From positions 360,492 to 424,491 of the forward strand of contig CAKOFX010000006.1 in NCBI GenBank assembly GCA_933228675.1: a stretch of DNA of 64,000 bases, read 5' to 3'. The translations under genes and the position numbers were made by a program. This document shows positions 35,029 to 47,444 of the stretch, piece after piece; positions within the stretch are counted from its first letter, which is position 1; each line of letters opens with the position of its first letter. Origin of the DNA: Stomorhina lunata. Taxonomy: Eukaryota > Arthropoda > Insecta > Diptera > Rhiniidae. The notes under the pieces are model-generated. The model made no database searches. It saw nothing but the letters and a program-made list of their open reading frames with translations, and had not been told where the DNA came from.

Positions 35029-36305
35029 AAGAGTGCTCTAAATAAAATTTGTAGTTGGATTTTCTTAAATAAAAATCAAACCTTTTAATATAAAAACTCT
35101 ACAAAATACGCAAATATAATGACATATTATACAAAATCATTTAGCCTTAAAATGTTTACTTAGTACTCGGGTTTTGCAAAATTATCGACTTTTTTCGGAA
35201 ACCCTCCCATTAAAGATTTTACAGTTGCATGTGTTCCACCTGCGCTTAAAATCGGACATGTTCTTGGAAATCTTTCCTGTGTTCTTCAATTCCTTTTTTA
35301 CCAGAGTCCAATACCTTTCCACAGGCCGAAGTTCTGGACAGTTAGGTGGATTTGCCTCTCGTGGTATAAAAATGACATTATTCTTTGAGTACCACTCAAG
35401 TGCCTTTTTTCCATAATGGCATGATGCCAAATCGGGTCAAAAAAATGTAGTCACTCTGTGCTCTCTTAAAAAGGGTAACAATCGTTTTTGTAGGCACTCC
35501 TTTATATAAATTTCTGTGTTTATTGTGCCAGATGCCACAAATACTTTACTTCTTTTGCCACAACTGCAAATAGCTTGCCACACGAGAAACTTCTTAGGGA
35601 ATTTTGTTTGTTTTTTTGTGCGAAACTCTTGCCGAACATTGCCCCGTTTATCAGCAACATAAAAATCTTGACCAGGAAGTTGAGAAAAGTCTGCCAGTAC
35701 GTATGTTTCATCATCCATCACACAACAGGTGTATTTTTTATAAAATCAGACTTCAATTTTTTCGCTCGTTTTTTTTGCTTCTAAGTTCTTTATAGCATTG
35801 CGATCTGGAACCTTTTGGACTTTGTATGTCTTCAGTCCAGCATAAGCTTTGACTCTATGTGCAAAATTCGTAGAATATTTCACCGTACGAGCTGCTTTTC
35901 TTAAAGAAGTGTTAGGCGCTCTTCGAAAGAGTCGCTCGACTTCTTTTGCCTTACCAATATCTCTAGGACCTTTTTTCCTCCCTGATCCAGGTTTTTCTTC
36001 AATGCTCTGGTTTTCCTTATACCGTCTGATGGCATTAGAAACCGTTCGAGGGTCAACTTTCAAATTTTTAGCTATTTTTTTAAAAGTCCATGACGGATTT
36101 TTTTGAAATGTTTTAATTATATTTTCACGAACCTTTTTTTCGCAGTCCATTTTGATTGAAATAACTATTGAAAATTAATAATTTCTAAAATAATAGTATC
36201 TGACATATCTATAGAAACTAACTTGATCAAAAAATAAATTATTTCTTGCACTATGGATAAATTTTGTCTAAAATAGTAAATGCATATTTTTTTTAGAACA
36301 CTCTT
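35029..36305 (-). mobile_element. Full-length DD37E Tc1/mariner-superfamily element, inactive
   Basis: The element is 1277 bp long with terminal repeats AAGAGTGCTCTAAA (35029-35042) and its inverse with one difference (36292-36305). TA flanks both sides (35027-35028 and 36306-36307). Length, TA target and one transposase gene fit the IS630-Tc1-mariner superfamily. A truncated second copy lies at 47487-48343. Coding details are under the pseudogene entry. Confidence 0.9.
35160..36150 (-). pseudogene. DD37E transposase pseudogene
   Basis: The reading starts at 36150 (MDCEKKV). Residues 1-60 form a helix-turn-helix DNA-binding region, followed by a basic stretch around GSGRKKGPRD. The catalytic domain has MDDETYV (first aspartate), PDLASCHYGKK (second) and NPPNCPELRPVERYW (glutamate). 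Counting gives 37 residues between the second aspartate and the glutamate, hence DD37E, a type known from mosquitoes. Compared with the second copy it has an extra A in the run at 35769-35776, one base fewer in the run at 35734-35739, and a TGG-to-TGA stop at 35437-35439 just before the second aspartate. It also has a 20-bp deletion at about 35226. The two homopolymer changes nearly cancel each other. It cannot make a full protein. Confidence 0.9.
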
Positions 36306-36309
36306 TATT

Positions 36310-37429
36310 GGAATGCAGAGGAATATTTCGTGAGTATCTTCATATTTTTGTAGAAAAATTAACTGATATAACTACACTTTATAGTCTAATAGACTACCAC
36401 ACTACCACACTCACTAAACCCTAACTAACTATTATCTTAATGTTGAAGATTTTCGACCTTTTTAGAAAACTATTCATTTTGGACTAGGCATTCTTTCATT
36501 ATTTCTTGTGTCATATGAGCTCAAGGGTGAAAAGTATGTATTAGATGTTTTGACCTTTTTTCATTTTCAGTCGACATATTGACATTTTTACTATTTGTCA
36601 GTCTGGTTTACTATACATACATTCCAATTTATTAGTAATTGGAATATCAAATTTTTAGATTTGTTTATTCTAATAATTGTGATATAATTGAATTGCCAAA
36701 GGTCATAAGTTATAAGCAAAAATATTATTTACAAATATTTATTACGAGAATAGTAGAGAAAGTTAGTTCAAAACAAAATAAAATCTTTGAAATTTTAATA
36801 GTATGACTCTTTAAAAATACAGATATTTTCGTGACATTTTCAATAAAAGAAATTCAAAAACCTTCTCGTTTTTCTCTTTACATATGTGTATGAGTACCTT
36901 TAGTTTTGCTAAATATTTGACTAGCAAATAAATGTTGATTTATGATTCTTATTTGCTTTGAACTTTTGCAGAAATTTACGGTCAAACTCAATTAATTTTC
37001 AGAACAATTTTATAACGATAATTGATGAATTTGGTCTGTTTGCCAGACATCCAAAAAATAATTACATTTTTAGTAATTTGTTGTTTTTCTGCAATTGAAA
37101 TGACTTTAAAATTGTATGTCTTTTACGAGCAAATTTAACATGTTTACTTTTATTGAATAACTGAAATGTGTCAGAAAAACTGAAATAGGACAAAAAAGGT
37201 TTTTGACGAAGAACGTAAGTAAGATAATTATTTTTTAAAAAATTATAAGGTCTATTCTTTATCACAAACTCTAAACAAAAGCCTACAGTTTATATTATTT
37301 CGAATACTTTTGTAAATTTTTAAAATAGCTATTTTTCTTCATGTGGTTACGCCAGGCAAGACTGGAAATAATTAAAGTCAGTTTACGAATTTTATTGTAT
37401 TTATCCTCTGGTTATTTCCAATTATAACT
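36310..37429. other. Non-coding AT-rich interval
   Basis: No recognised repeat or gene. The ORF at 37062-37265 (minus, 67 codons) has no recognisable features. Confidence 0.45.
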
Positions 37430-40400
37430 TAAGTGAGAAATTCCTTATTTTTATAAGAAATGTTTCAAAACTTTTATAGGAATTTTTTTTTAAATTTCGA
37501 AATTCTGGAAAATTTTTTTTAAAAATTTCTTATTTTAACAAGAAATTTTTCAAAATTTTTTTTTATTTATTAGAAACTTTTCAACAAATTTTTATTTTAA
37601 CACGAATTTTTTTAAACAATTTTTCTTTTTATAAGAAATTTTTCAAAGATTTTTTTTTATAATAAACTTTTCAAAAATTTCTTAATTTTATAAGAAATTT
37701 TTCAAAAATTTCTTATTTTTATAAGAAATTTTTCAAAAATTTCTTATTTTTATAAGAAATTTTTCAAAAATTTCTGATTTTTATAAGAAATTTTTCAAAA
37801 ATTTCTTATTTTTATAAGAAATTTTTCAAAAATTTCTTATTTTTATAAGAAATTTTTCAAAAATTTCTTATTTTTATAAGAAAATTTTCAAAAATTTCTT
37901 ATTTTTATAAGAAATTTTTCAAAAATTTCTTATTTTTATAAGAAATTTTTCAAAAATTTCTTATTTTTATAAGAAATTTTTCAAAAATTTATTATTTTTA
38001 TAAGAAATTTTTCAAAAATTTATTATTTTTATAAGAAATTTTTCAAAAATTTATTATTTTTATAAGAAATTTTTCAAAAATTTATTATTTTTATAAGAAA
38101 TTTTTAAAAAATTTATTATTTTTATAAGAAATTTTTCAAAAATTTATTATTTTTATAAGAAAATTTTCAAAAATTTCTTATTTTTATAAGAAATTTTTCA
38201 AAAATTTCTTATTTTTATAAGAAATTTTTCAAAAATTTCTTATTTTTATAAGAAATTTTTCAAGAATTTCTTATTTTTATAAGAATTTTTTCAAAAATTT
38301 CTTATTTTCATAAGAAATTTTTCAAAAATTTCTTATTTTCAAAAGAAATTTTCAAAAATTTCTTGTTTTCATAAGAAATTTTTCAAAAATTTCTTATTTT
38401 CATGAGAAATTTTTCAAAAATTTCTTATTTTCATGAGAAATTTTTCAAAAAATTCTTTTTTTCATGAGAAAATTTTCAAAAATTTCTTATTTTTATAAGA
38501 AATTTTTCAAAAATTTCTTATTTTTATAAGAAATTTTTCAAAAATTTCTTATTTTTATAAGAAATTTTTCAAAAATTTCTTATTTTTATAAGAAATTTTT
38601 CAAAAATTTCTTATTTTTATAAGAAATTTTTCAAAAATTTTTTATTTTTATAAGAAATTTTACAAAAATTTCTTATTTTTATAAGAAACTTTTCAAAATT
38701 TCCTTATTTTTATAAGAAATTTTTCAAAAATTTCTTATTTTTATATAGAAATTTTTCAAAAATTTCTTATTTTGATAAGAAATTTTTCAAAAATTTCTTA
38801 TTTCTATAAGAAATTTTTCAAAAATTTCTTATTTTTATAAGAAATTTTTCAAAAATTTCTTATTTTTATAAGAAATTTTTCAAAAATTTCTTATTTTTAT
38901 CAGGAATTTTTTAAAAATTTCTTATTTTTATAAGGAATTTTTCAAAAATTTATTATTTTTATAAGAAATTTTTCAAAAATTTCTTATTTTTATAAGAAAT
39001 TTTTCAAAAATTTCTTATTGTTATAAGAAATTTTTCAAAAATTTCTTATTTTCATAAGAATTTTTTCAAAAATTTCTTATTTTCATGAGCAATTTTTAAA
39101 AAATTTCTTATTTTCATGAGAAATTTTTAAAAAATTTCTTATTTTCATGAGAAATTTTTCAAAAATTTCTTATTTTTATAAGAAATTTTTCAAAAATTTC
39201 TTATTTTTATAAAAAATTTTACAAAAATTTCTTATTTTTATAATAATTTTATTAAAATTTCTTAATTTTATATGAAATTTTCAAAAATTTCTTATTTTTA
39301 TAAGAAATTTTTCAAAAATTTCTTATTTTTAGAAGAAATTTTTTAAAAATTTCTTATTTTTGAGAAAATTTTTCAAAAATTTCTTATTTTTATAAGAAAT
39401 TTTTTTAAAAATTTCTTATTTTTATAAGAAATTTTTCAAAAATTTCTTATTTTTATAAGAAATTTTTCAAAAATTACTTATTTTTATAAGAAATTTTTCA
39501 AAAATTTCTTATTTTTATAAGAAATTTTTCAAAAATTTCTTATTTTTATAAGAAATTTTTAAAAATTTCTTATTTTTATCAGGAATTTTTTAAAAATTTC
39601 TTAATTTTATAAGGAATTTTTCAAAAATTTATTATTTTTATTAGAAATTTTTCAAAAATTTATTATTTTTATAAGAAATTTTTCAAAAATTTCTTATTGT
39701 TATAAGAAATTTTTCAAAAATTTCTTATTTTCATAAGAATTTTTTCAAAAATTTCTTATTTTCATGAGCAATTTTTAAAAAATTTCTTATTTTCATGAGA
39801 AATTTTTCAAAAATTTCTTATTTTCATGAGAAATTTTTCAAAAATTTCTTATTTTTATAAGAAATTTTTCAAAAATTTCTTATTTTTATAAAAAATTTTA
39901 CAAAAATTTCTTATTTTTATAATAATTTTAATAAAATTTCTTAATTTTATATGAAATTTTCAAAAATTTCTTATTTTTATAAGAAATTTTTCAAAAATTT
40001 CTTATTTTTAGAAGAAATTTTTTAAAAATTTCTTATTTTTGAGAAAATTTTTCAAAAATTTCTTATTTTTATAAGAAATTTTTTTAAAAATTTCTTATTT
40101 TTATAAGAAATTTTTCAAAAATTTCTTATTTTTATAAGAAATTTTTCAAAAATTACTTATTTTTATAAGAAATTTTTCAAAAATTTCTTATTTTTATAAG
40201 AAATTTTTCAAAAATATCTTATTTTTAGAAGAAATTTTTTAAAAAATTCTTATTTTAATAAAAAATTTTACAAAAATTTCGTAATTTTATATGAAATTTT
40301 TCAAAAATTTCTGATTTTTATAAGAAATTTTTCAAAAATTTCTTATTTTTATAAGATATTTTTCAAAAACTTCTTATTTTTATAAGAAATTTTTCAAAAA

Positions 40401-41325
40401 TTTCTTATTTTTATAAGAAATTTTTCAAAAATTTCTTATTTTTATAAGAAATTTTTCAAAAATTTCTTATTTTTATAAGAAATTTTTCAAAAATTTCTTA
40501 TTTTTATAAGGAATTTTTCAAAAATTTCTTATTTTTATAAGAAATTTTTCAAAAATTTCTTATTTTTATAAGAAATTTTTCAAAAATTTCTTATTTTTAT
40601 AAGAAATTTTTCAAAAATTTCTTATTTTTACAAGAAATTTTTCAAAAATTTCTTATTTTTATAAGAAATTTTTCAAAAATTTCTTATTTTTATAAGAAAT
40701 TTTTCAAAAATTTCTTATTTTTATAAGAAATTTTTTAAAAATTTCTTATTTTTATAAGAAATTTTTCAAAAATTTCTTATTTTTATAAGAAATTTTTCAA
40801 AAATTTCTTATTTTTATAAGAAATTTTTAAAAAATTTCTTATTTTTGTAAGAAATTTTTCAAAAATTTCTTATTTTTATAAGAAATTTTTCAAAAATTTC
40901 TTATTTTTATAAGAAATTTTTCAAAAATTTCTTATTTTTATAAGAAATTTTTCAAAAATTTCTTATTTTTATAAGAAATTTTTCAAAAATTTCTTATTTT
41001 TATAAGAAATTTTTCAAAAAATTCTTATTTTTATAAGAAATTTTTCAAAAATTTCTTATTTTTATAAGAAATTTTTCAAAAATTTCTTATTTTTTTAAGA
41101 AATTTTCTTATTTTTTTAAGAAATTTTTCAAAAATTTCTTATTTTTGTATGAAATTTTTCAAAAATTTCTTATTTTTGTATGAAATTTTTCAAAAATTTC
41201 TTATTTCTATAAAAAATATTTTTGAACATTTTTAATTTTTGCAAGAAATTTTTCAAAAATTTCTTATTTTTATTAGAAATTTTTCAAAATTTCTTATTTT
41301 TATAAGAAATTTTTCAAAACTATTT
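37430..41325. repeat. 31-bp satellite array S2 (3.9 kb)
   Basis: Roughly 125 head-to-tail units have the consensus 'tttcttatttttataag' then 'aaatttttcaaaaa'. Each unit is made of two dyads, TTTCTTAT-TTTT-ATAAGAAA and AAATTTTT-C-AAAAATTT. Variant units cluster in runs, for example 'atttattattttt' at 37985-38150 and 'ttcatgag' at 38400-38470. Units in the segments near 38880-39540 and 39560-40215 occur in the same variant order, 679 bp apart. Edges are degenerate (37430-37680 and 41200-41325). Confidence 0.95.
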
Positions 41326-42208
41326 TATTTTTGTTTATTTTCAAATGATAACTAATCTGCGTATGTTACACTATTTACAATAACCATTTCTCTATAGAAC
41401 AAAACTTTTCATCGACAAAAATTCTATGGAACAAAACTTTTCATCGAGATTTCTTATAAATCGGTACCTTTTATATATTTACAAGGAAGTGTCTTCCATG
41501 AAAAATATTTCACATTTCTTTTTTTCACTAATTAATGCTTTTACGTTAATAACTTTCTTAAAAAAAAATCCTGTTGCTGTTCTTTTATTTATAACTAAAA
41601 TCAACATTAATATTCATTTGTATATTTATCTTTTGCTATTTTTTCAATAATGACTGTGGAAATGGGCTCACATTTTTTCTCACAGCTGTAATTAATTTAT
41701 ACAATAAAACTTCTATTCATGTTTGTCGGAAAACATGATTTCCAATTTTACTATTCCAATTTTCCTTTGTTCCTTTTTGACTAATTTGTTTATTATTCAA
41801 AACGTATATCATATTTAGTTCTACGAAATTCCTCAGCAAAAGAAAAACTAATTAAAAATCATCGTAACTCATAACTAGCAAAAAAATCATCAATCATATG
41901 AATCGATCAACTGACAGACATAATAATATTTATAAAAAACCTATTATTTATATAATGTAATAAAATCTGTGTTCGATAAGAAAATTATGTATTAGGTATT
42001 TGGAAAACACCGGCATAATATGTTATCAAACATATGCAGACTCATGTCGATGATTTAGTTATATGTCTATAAAATTACAAAACATATTATTTAAGTAGTT
42101 GTTACGATATTCAAAAGAATATTAATTGCTTTTGAAATAAATTAACCATGAATAATATTGCAAAAGCATTTCAAATGCATATGAATTTTTCAATAGATTC
42201 TAAATTCT
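41326..42208. other. Non-coding AT-rich interval
   Basis: No recognised element. The ORF at 41426-41650 is low-complexity and unsupported. Confidence 0.4.
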
Positions 42209-42249
42209 CCCAGCAAAACTTTGGTAATGGCAAGTACTCTGGTAACTGG

Positions 42250-42567
42250 AGCCAAATTATCGCATTCGATATCGATCGAAAACTCAGACTTTTAAGCGAA
42301 TATTGTGAAGTATACTTTAGGGATGTTCGAAGTTACTTCGATGCAAAAAGTTTATTAAAATTTGGTATTCATTTTGATTCGTTTTTAAAAATATATATTG
42401 TTCAATTAAAATCGCTTTAATATTGTTCATATTTTGGCAAATAACTTCAAAAAAATATAGCAAACTGTGCATCTTTTAAATAATTTTGATTATCCTTAAA
42501 GTATGCTATACAAATGTTTTGAAAATATCTAAGATTTCGATCGATATCGAATGCCGTAATTTGGCCC
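42250..42567. mobile_element. 318-bp MITE with 32-bp terminal repeats
   Basis: The ends are AGCCAAATTATCGCATTCG and, inverted, GGGCCAAATTACGGCATTCG, both continuing into a GATATCGATCGAAA box. CTGG is duplicated at 42246-42249 and 42568-42571. The inverted block a' has the same site empty and uninterrupted at about 44622-44642. No coding sequence. I do not recognise the family. Confidence 0.75.
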
Positions 42568-42663
42568 CTGGTTACCTTGTAATGACTACAACATACCCAC
42601 CGAATAAATAATAAGTCATTACAGAATTACTTATTTTTAATTAAGATGGTAATTTAAACTAAA

Positions 42664-42705
42664 TGGCCCCGGTTCAAATCCCACCAAGACCAACAATTTT
42701 TTTAT
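42664..42705 (+). other. tRNA-like B box followed by a T run
   Basis: CGGTTCAAATCCCACCAAG looks like the 3' half of a tRNA, with a B box and acceptor-like end, and is followed shortly by a run of seven T (a polymerase III stop). An inverted copy lies at about 44510-44545. No good A box was found at the expected distance, so this is a relic and not a tRNA gene. Confidence 0.4.
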
Positions 42706-42989
42706 TAAAAGAGTCCTTTTAAATGATTTTTGGATTTTAAGAACTTAAAAATTACCTTCTATAAAAAAAAATTTGAAAATTAACTCACGGTAATGGAAAA
42801 AATACCACCATTTTGACTATGTAGGGGATGTTGGATACCAAACACGGTTCTGATTGGTCTTAACTTGGGTAAGACCAACTTATCTGGTTCATCCTTCATC
42901 TTAACTGTGGACACTGTTCTCCTCGTGGTATCACCCGGGGAACTACTTTAACACCCCTTAATATAGTGAGCTAACATGTACCGAGAGTT

Positions 42990-43290
42990 GTTCCATAAGA
43001 TCGATAAAAATGGTTAAGGACGACGGGCTAGTAACCTTCTCTGGGAAAAAACAATTACTATCAAGAGGAAAAAATTATAATAAAAATGTCCCATCAGCTA
43101 ATGTTAGAAGAGGATGTCCAAAACTTGGATGGAAAGACCAAGTAGAGGAACACTTTTCAAAACTTATAAAAATGGAAAATATTCGCATAAATTCGAAGTC
43201 CATTGAATTCTAAAATATGCTGGGACTTTGACTCTAACAGGTTCTAACTACGAGTATAGGCCATTTAAGTAAGTAAGAGTCAATAATATA
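42990..43290 (+). pseudogene. Non-LTR retrotransposon 3' end relic
   Basis: The ORF at 43010-43213 contains RRGCPKLGWKDQVEEHF, resembling the basic Arg/Gly/Pro then Trp-x-Asp block near the end of many insect non-LTR ORF2 proteins. About 60 bp after its stop comes 'aagtaagtaag', a short repeat of the kind found as the 3' tail of such elements. An inverted, more decayed copy is at about 43915-44165. The match is by pattern only. Confidence 0.45.
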
Positions 43291-43530
43291 TAAAAACTTA
43301 TATAAAAAAGAAAATTTAAATTGTTTAAGTTTTAAAATAATTAGAAAAGAAAACTTCTTTATTGTTTCCCAGTAAAACTTTTCATTACCAAATAATGAGT
43401 AAAACAGTTAAACTATTGAACACGAACTACTTACTCATTCGCTATTTAAGTCATTACATTAACATGGGGATGTCATTGGAGGCAAGTACTTACCAATTGC
43501 AGAAAAGTAATGGCTTGGGTAAGCAATTTG

Positions 43531-43575
43531 AGAGCAACAACAACAACAGCAACAACTTTTTTGTTGTTGTTTTAT
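43531..43575. repeat. CAA/TTG inverted microsatellite
   Basis: 'aacaacaacaacagcaacaac' followed within a few bases by 'ttgttgttgtt' makes a small hairpin-prone repeat inside block b. Confidence 0.8.
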
Positions 43576-43617
43576 TAAAAACATATATTTTTACACGAAA
43601 TACAAAATTTTTTTTGT

Positions 43618-43686
43618 GATCCCATGGGGGCTCGAACCCAGACCCTCCGACTGCTAGGCAGATACTCTTCCACTGAGCTACTTCAT
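43618..43686 (-). other. tRNA-like sequence, probably a relic
   Basis: On the minus strand it reads TAGCTCAGTGGAAGAG (A-box-like), a CTAGCAG loop, then GGGTTCGAGCCCC (B box). The acceptor ends do not pair well and the T stem is shifted, so it is unlikely to be a working tRNA gene. Block b' keeps only the B-box half (44817-44840). It may be a SINE head or a captured tRNA fragment. Confidence 0.4.
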
Positions 43687-45076
43687 ATGTTGAAAACTTA
43701 GCAGCTTATAATTAATATAAACAATTTTTATTTTTAGATCCAAAATCATGTGAAAATAACTTTGTTTTTCCTTGCTTTTTTTTACTTTGTTGTAATTTTT
43801 GGAAAAATATTTGTATACGATTTTTTGTAATTATTTTAAAACTTTTTTAAAATTATTTTAAAACTTAAACAATTTAAATCTTCTTTTTTGTATAAGTTTT
43901 TACATAAGATTGACTCTTATTTACTTAAATGTTACGACCTGTTAAGGTCAAAGTCGGAGCATATTTTAGAATTCCATGGATTTCGATCTTGTGCAAATAT
44001 TCTTTTTTTTTTATAGGCCAAGCTTTGAAAAATGTTCCTCTACTTGGTCTTTCTATCGAAGTTTCGGACATCCTCCTCTAATATTAGTTAGTGGGACATT
44101 TCAATTCTAATTTTATCCTCTTCATTTTATTTTTTTTTTTCAAGAGAGAGTTACTAGCCCGTAATCCTAACCCATTTTTATCGATCTTATGGGACAACTC
44201 TCTGAACATGTTAACTCACACTATTAATGGGTGTTAAACTAGCTCCCCGGGTGATACCATGAGGAGGTGTGTGTCCACAGTTGAGATGAAGGATGACCCA
44301 GATAAGTTGGGCTTACCAAGTTAAGACCAATTAGAATCGTGTTTGGTATTCAACATCCCCTACATAAGCAAAATTGACTCATGGTGTTATTTTTTCATTA
44401 ACGTGAGTTAGTTTTACAAATTTTTTTTTACAGAAGATAATATTTAAGTTCTTAAAATTCAAAAATCATTTAAAAAAACTCTTTTAATAAAAACAAAACT
44501 TAAAAAAATTGTTGCCCTTGGTGGGATTTGAACCGGGGCCATTCAGTTTAAATTACCATCTTAATTACAAATAAGTACTTCTGTAATAACTTATTATTTA
44601 TTCGGATGGTATGTTGTAGTCGTTACAAGGTAACCAGTTATCAGAGTACTTGCCATTACCAAAGTTTTGCTGGGTTTTTAAATAGATTTAACATTTACAA
44701 AAAATCGTATAGAACTAAATAATTTTTCAAAAATTACAAAAAACCAAAAAAATCAGGAAAAAACAAAGTTATTATCACATGATTTTGGATCTAAAAATAA
44801 AAATTGTCTACATTAATTATGGGGGTTCGAGCCCCCATGGGGCCATAAAAAAAATTTGTATTTGTAGCTTACCCAAGTCATTACTTTTCTGCAATTGATA
44901 AGTACTTGCCTCCAATGACATCCCCTTGTCAATGTAATGACTTAAACAGTGAGTGAGTAAGTAGTTCGTGTTCAATAGTTTAGCTGCTTAACTCATTATT
45001 TGGTAATGAAGAGTTTTGCTGGGATGTTACTAACAAATGATCTATGACTTGCTATTGGAACAAAGTTTGTCTTCTA

Positions 45077-46547
45077 GTACCTGGTAGACCGAGCCTTGCT
45101 CGGAGCTTTATGATAAGCATTTTGAGGAAAATTTTAAAGTTTTTATATATTTTATATTATAAAGTGCTAAAATAAATTTAGAGGAAAGACATTGTAGAAA
45201 TATTCAGTTAATTTTGAATTATTTGATTTATTTTGTCCGACCAACGCATAGTTTGCATAGTTTGCAGTTTAACTCATTTTGAATAATTTTGGAAATTATT
45301 CATATCAACAGAAACCTCTGTCGACTCATGCGCAACAACTTTGCTAAAGATTATAGTCTGATCAAATGCACAGTTTACGATTTAATTCATTTTGAGTAGT
45401 TTTCTGTGGCGCCACCTGTCGGACTTTGCTTATTCCAATTCATAAACCTTCTTCGGCTTATCCGTAACAACTTTGCTGAAGATTATAGCATGATTAAATG
45501 TACAGCATACGATTAAATTGACTTTGAGTAAATTTCAGTAGCGCCACCTGTCGAAATTTCTTCATACCAACTAAGAAACCTTCGTCGGCTCATGTGCAAC
45601 AACTTTGCTAAAGATTGTAGCATGATTAAATGTACAGATTACGATTAAATTGACTTTGAGTAAGTTTCTGTAGCGCCACCTGTCGGAAATTATTCATACC
45701 AACTAAAAAGCCTTCGTCGGCTCATGCGCTACAACTTTGCTAAAGATCATAGCATGATCAAATGTACAGTTTACGATTTAATTAATTTTTAGTAATTTTC
45801 AGTGGCGCCATCTGTCGGAAATTAGTCTTATCCACTTTAAAACCTTCGCCGGCTTATCCGCAACATCTTCGCTAAAGAGCATAACACAATCAAATTCACA
45901 GTTTACTATTCTATAAAGAACATACATACAGACAAACATTCATTTGTTTAAAATAATACTAATTTTTCCCCCTTTTTCTTCCCTAATTTCTAAAAGTTCC
46001 ATATGTATATTTGGTACTTTTTTGGTGCCAATTGAATTCGGTACATTTTTTTAAAACGCATTTAACATAATGTATAATGTTCCTATTCATATTACTTTGG
46101 AGATGTTAAGTTATCATTTTATCCCTTTTTTACCCATTTTGGCTCCAAAATCAAAAAAGTACCAAATACGTGTTTCATGTTTTTTTACATCTATTGATTG
46201 CAGTACCAAGTTTCTTTCTATATTCTTTAGTTTAAAATATAAGAGTGGGTTAAAAAGGTGCCAAAAAAACTATTTTCAACCTTTTTTACCCCCTATCGGA
46301 CATAGTTTCAAAAATGTACCAAACACCTGTCCGCTTATTTTCAAAGCTGTTTAAAACGTAATTTTAATTTTGTTTCTATACCTATTACTTTAGGAGACAT
46401 AGCGTTTTCGGTTTTTCCCCCTTTTACCCGTTTTTACCCTTTTAGAGGTAAAAGTTCCAAAAGTCCCTTCTTCTTCGACCTATACATCAAAAAAGATACC
46501 CACTGTCCAAATTTTATCAAAATCGTTAGAGCCGTTTTCGAGATAGC

Positions 46548-46590
<43 letters not shown>

Positions 46591-46614
46591 TATTGCTCGT
46601 TTAAGAATATAAGA
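45077..46614 (-). mobile_element. Family C element, copy 2
   Basis: On the plus strand it reads A, then GTACCTGGTAGACC and the hairpin CCGAGC-CTT-GCTCGG, and ends AATATAAGA followed by T (cttcta/tttacc flanks). The 132-bp units (45290-45850), the 'gtacc/ttaccc' units (46010-46450) and a short TA tract (46553-46586) are present. It lacks both the SINE and the 109-bp duplication of copy 1. The ORF at 46070-46354 is repeat sequence. Confidence 0.8.
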
Positions 46615-47029
46615 TTTACCGAAATGCATACGTACGTAAGTTTGCGAATTGTAGGTAAATGACCATTTTATTAGGTCTTTAAGAAATGTTTAATAAATAA
46701 TAATTGTTGTATTAGTCGTACCAATATTCAGAATGACAGCACTTAAGTTATGTAGTTATTAAACTTTAAAAGTTTGACATGCCAAATATCTTGATTTTAA
46801 GTCTAATATATAGAATTCAAGTATATAAAACTGACAGTGTATATAATGAGATGGACACACAAGTAAAAATAAACTTTTCTTTTCGACTTGAAAATAAAGT
46901 TTCATGGATTTTAAGTCAGGTCAGGTAAGACTAAGTGAGTATTAGCATAATGAGTATGCAAAGAGCTAAAAAAATCATATCTTTAGTTCTATACTAATGC
47001 GATCATTCTTGAAATTGAGCCAAGAAAAA
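46615..47029. other. Non-coding interval
   Basis: Apparently low-copy AT-rich sequence. Nothing recognised. Confidence 0.4.
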
Positions 47030-47420
47030 ACATGTAAGAGTGTTATATTCAGTCGTACCGAATCTTATATACCCACCATCAAGTTGTGTTAAATTTAGAA
47101 ACGTATCTCATATATCTACAAGGGTGCAGCTAATTCAAAATGTGGACCAAAACTGAAAAAATCGCTAAGCTAATTGGTATTGATGGTAAAACCTTTGAAC
47201 TAAATTCGATTGCAGTAGCTTTATATTTCAATTTTTAAAAATATCTTAGTGATTTCCCCAGTATTTACTTTGATCAAAATTCGGTCTCATAACCGGGTAT
47301 AGTTTTACATTAATAAGTTGTTAAATACTTTTAGTTGTACTTAATATGTAGTTAGGATAACACGTTAGTAGTAATACGACAGGTCCATATATTTCGTTAG
47401 GAGTTCCTAATGAATCCATC
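47030..47420 (+). mobile_element. Family A fragment (hairpin-end module)
   Basis: It begins ACATGTAAGAGTG with a decayed hairpin (ATTCAGTCGTACCGAAT) and 'tatacccaccatcaagttg'. It runs to 'ggagttcctaatgaatcc', where similarity to other A copies stops. Confidence 0.6.
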
Positions 47421-47444
47421 ATTTATGTCTCACTCTGCACACTA

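Larger units (their letters stand above)
42209..45023. mobile_element. Foldback cluster with CCCAGCAAAAC ends
   Basis: Two blocks, a (42209-43340) and b (43368-43855), each begin with CCCAGYAAAACTTT plus a 'gtaatgg'-like box. They recur inverted as a' (43860-44674) and b' (about 44690-45023), each ending in GTTTTGCTGGG. The order is a, b, a', b', so it is not a simple palindrome. Reading backwards from 45023 gives b then a. No target duplication is clear. Block a carries a retrotransposon 3'-end relic, a tRNA-like B box and a nested MITE. The repeat with several alternative inverted ends recalls foldback elements. Confidence 0.65.

Noticed and set aside
35174..36106. Plus-strand ORFs opposite the DD37E transposase
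   Set aside because: They are antisense to a clearly recognisable minus-strand transposase with catalytic motifs.
43618..43686. Functional tRNA gene on the minus strand
   Set aside because: A and B boxes are present, but acceptor and T stems do not pair properly. The inverted copy keeps only the B-box half.
46070..46354. 94-codon ORF repeated in part at 61501-61686
   Set aside because: It lies in family C internal repeats. Frame and start are not conserved in copy 1.
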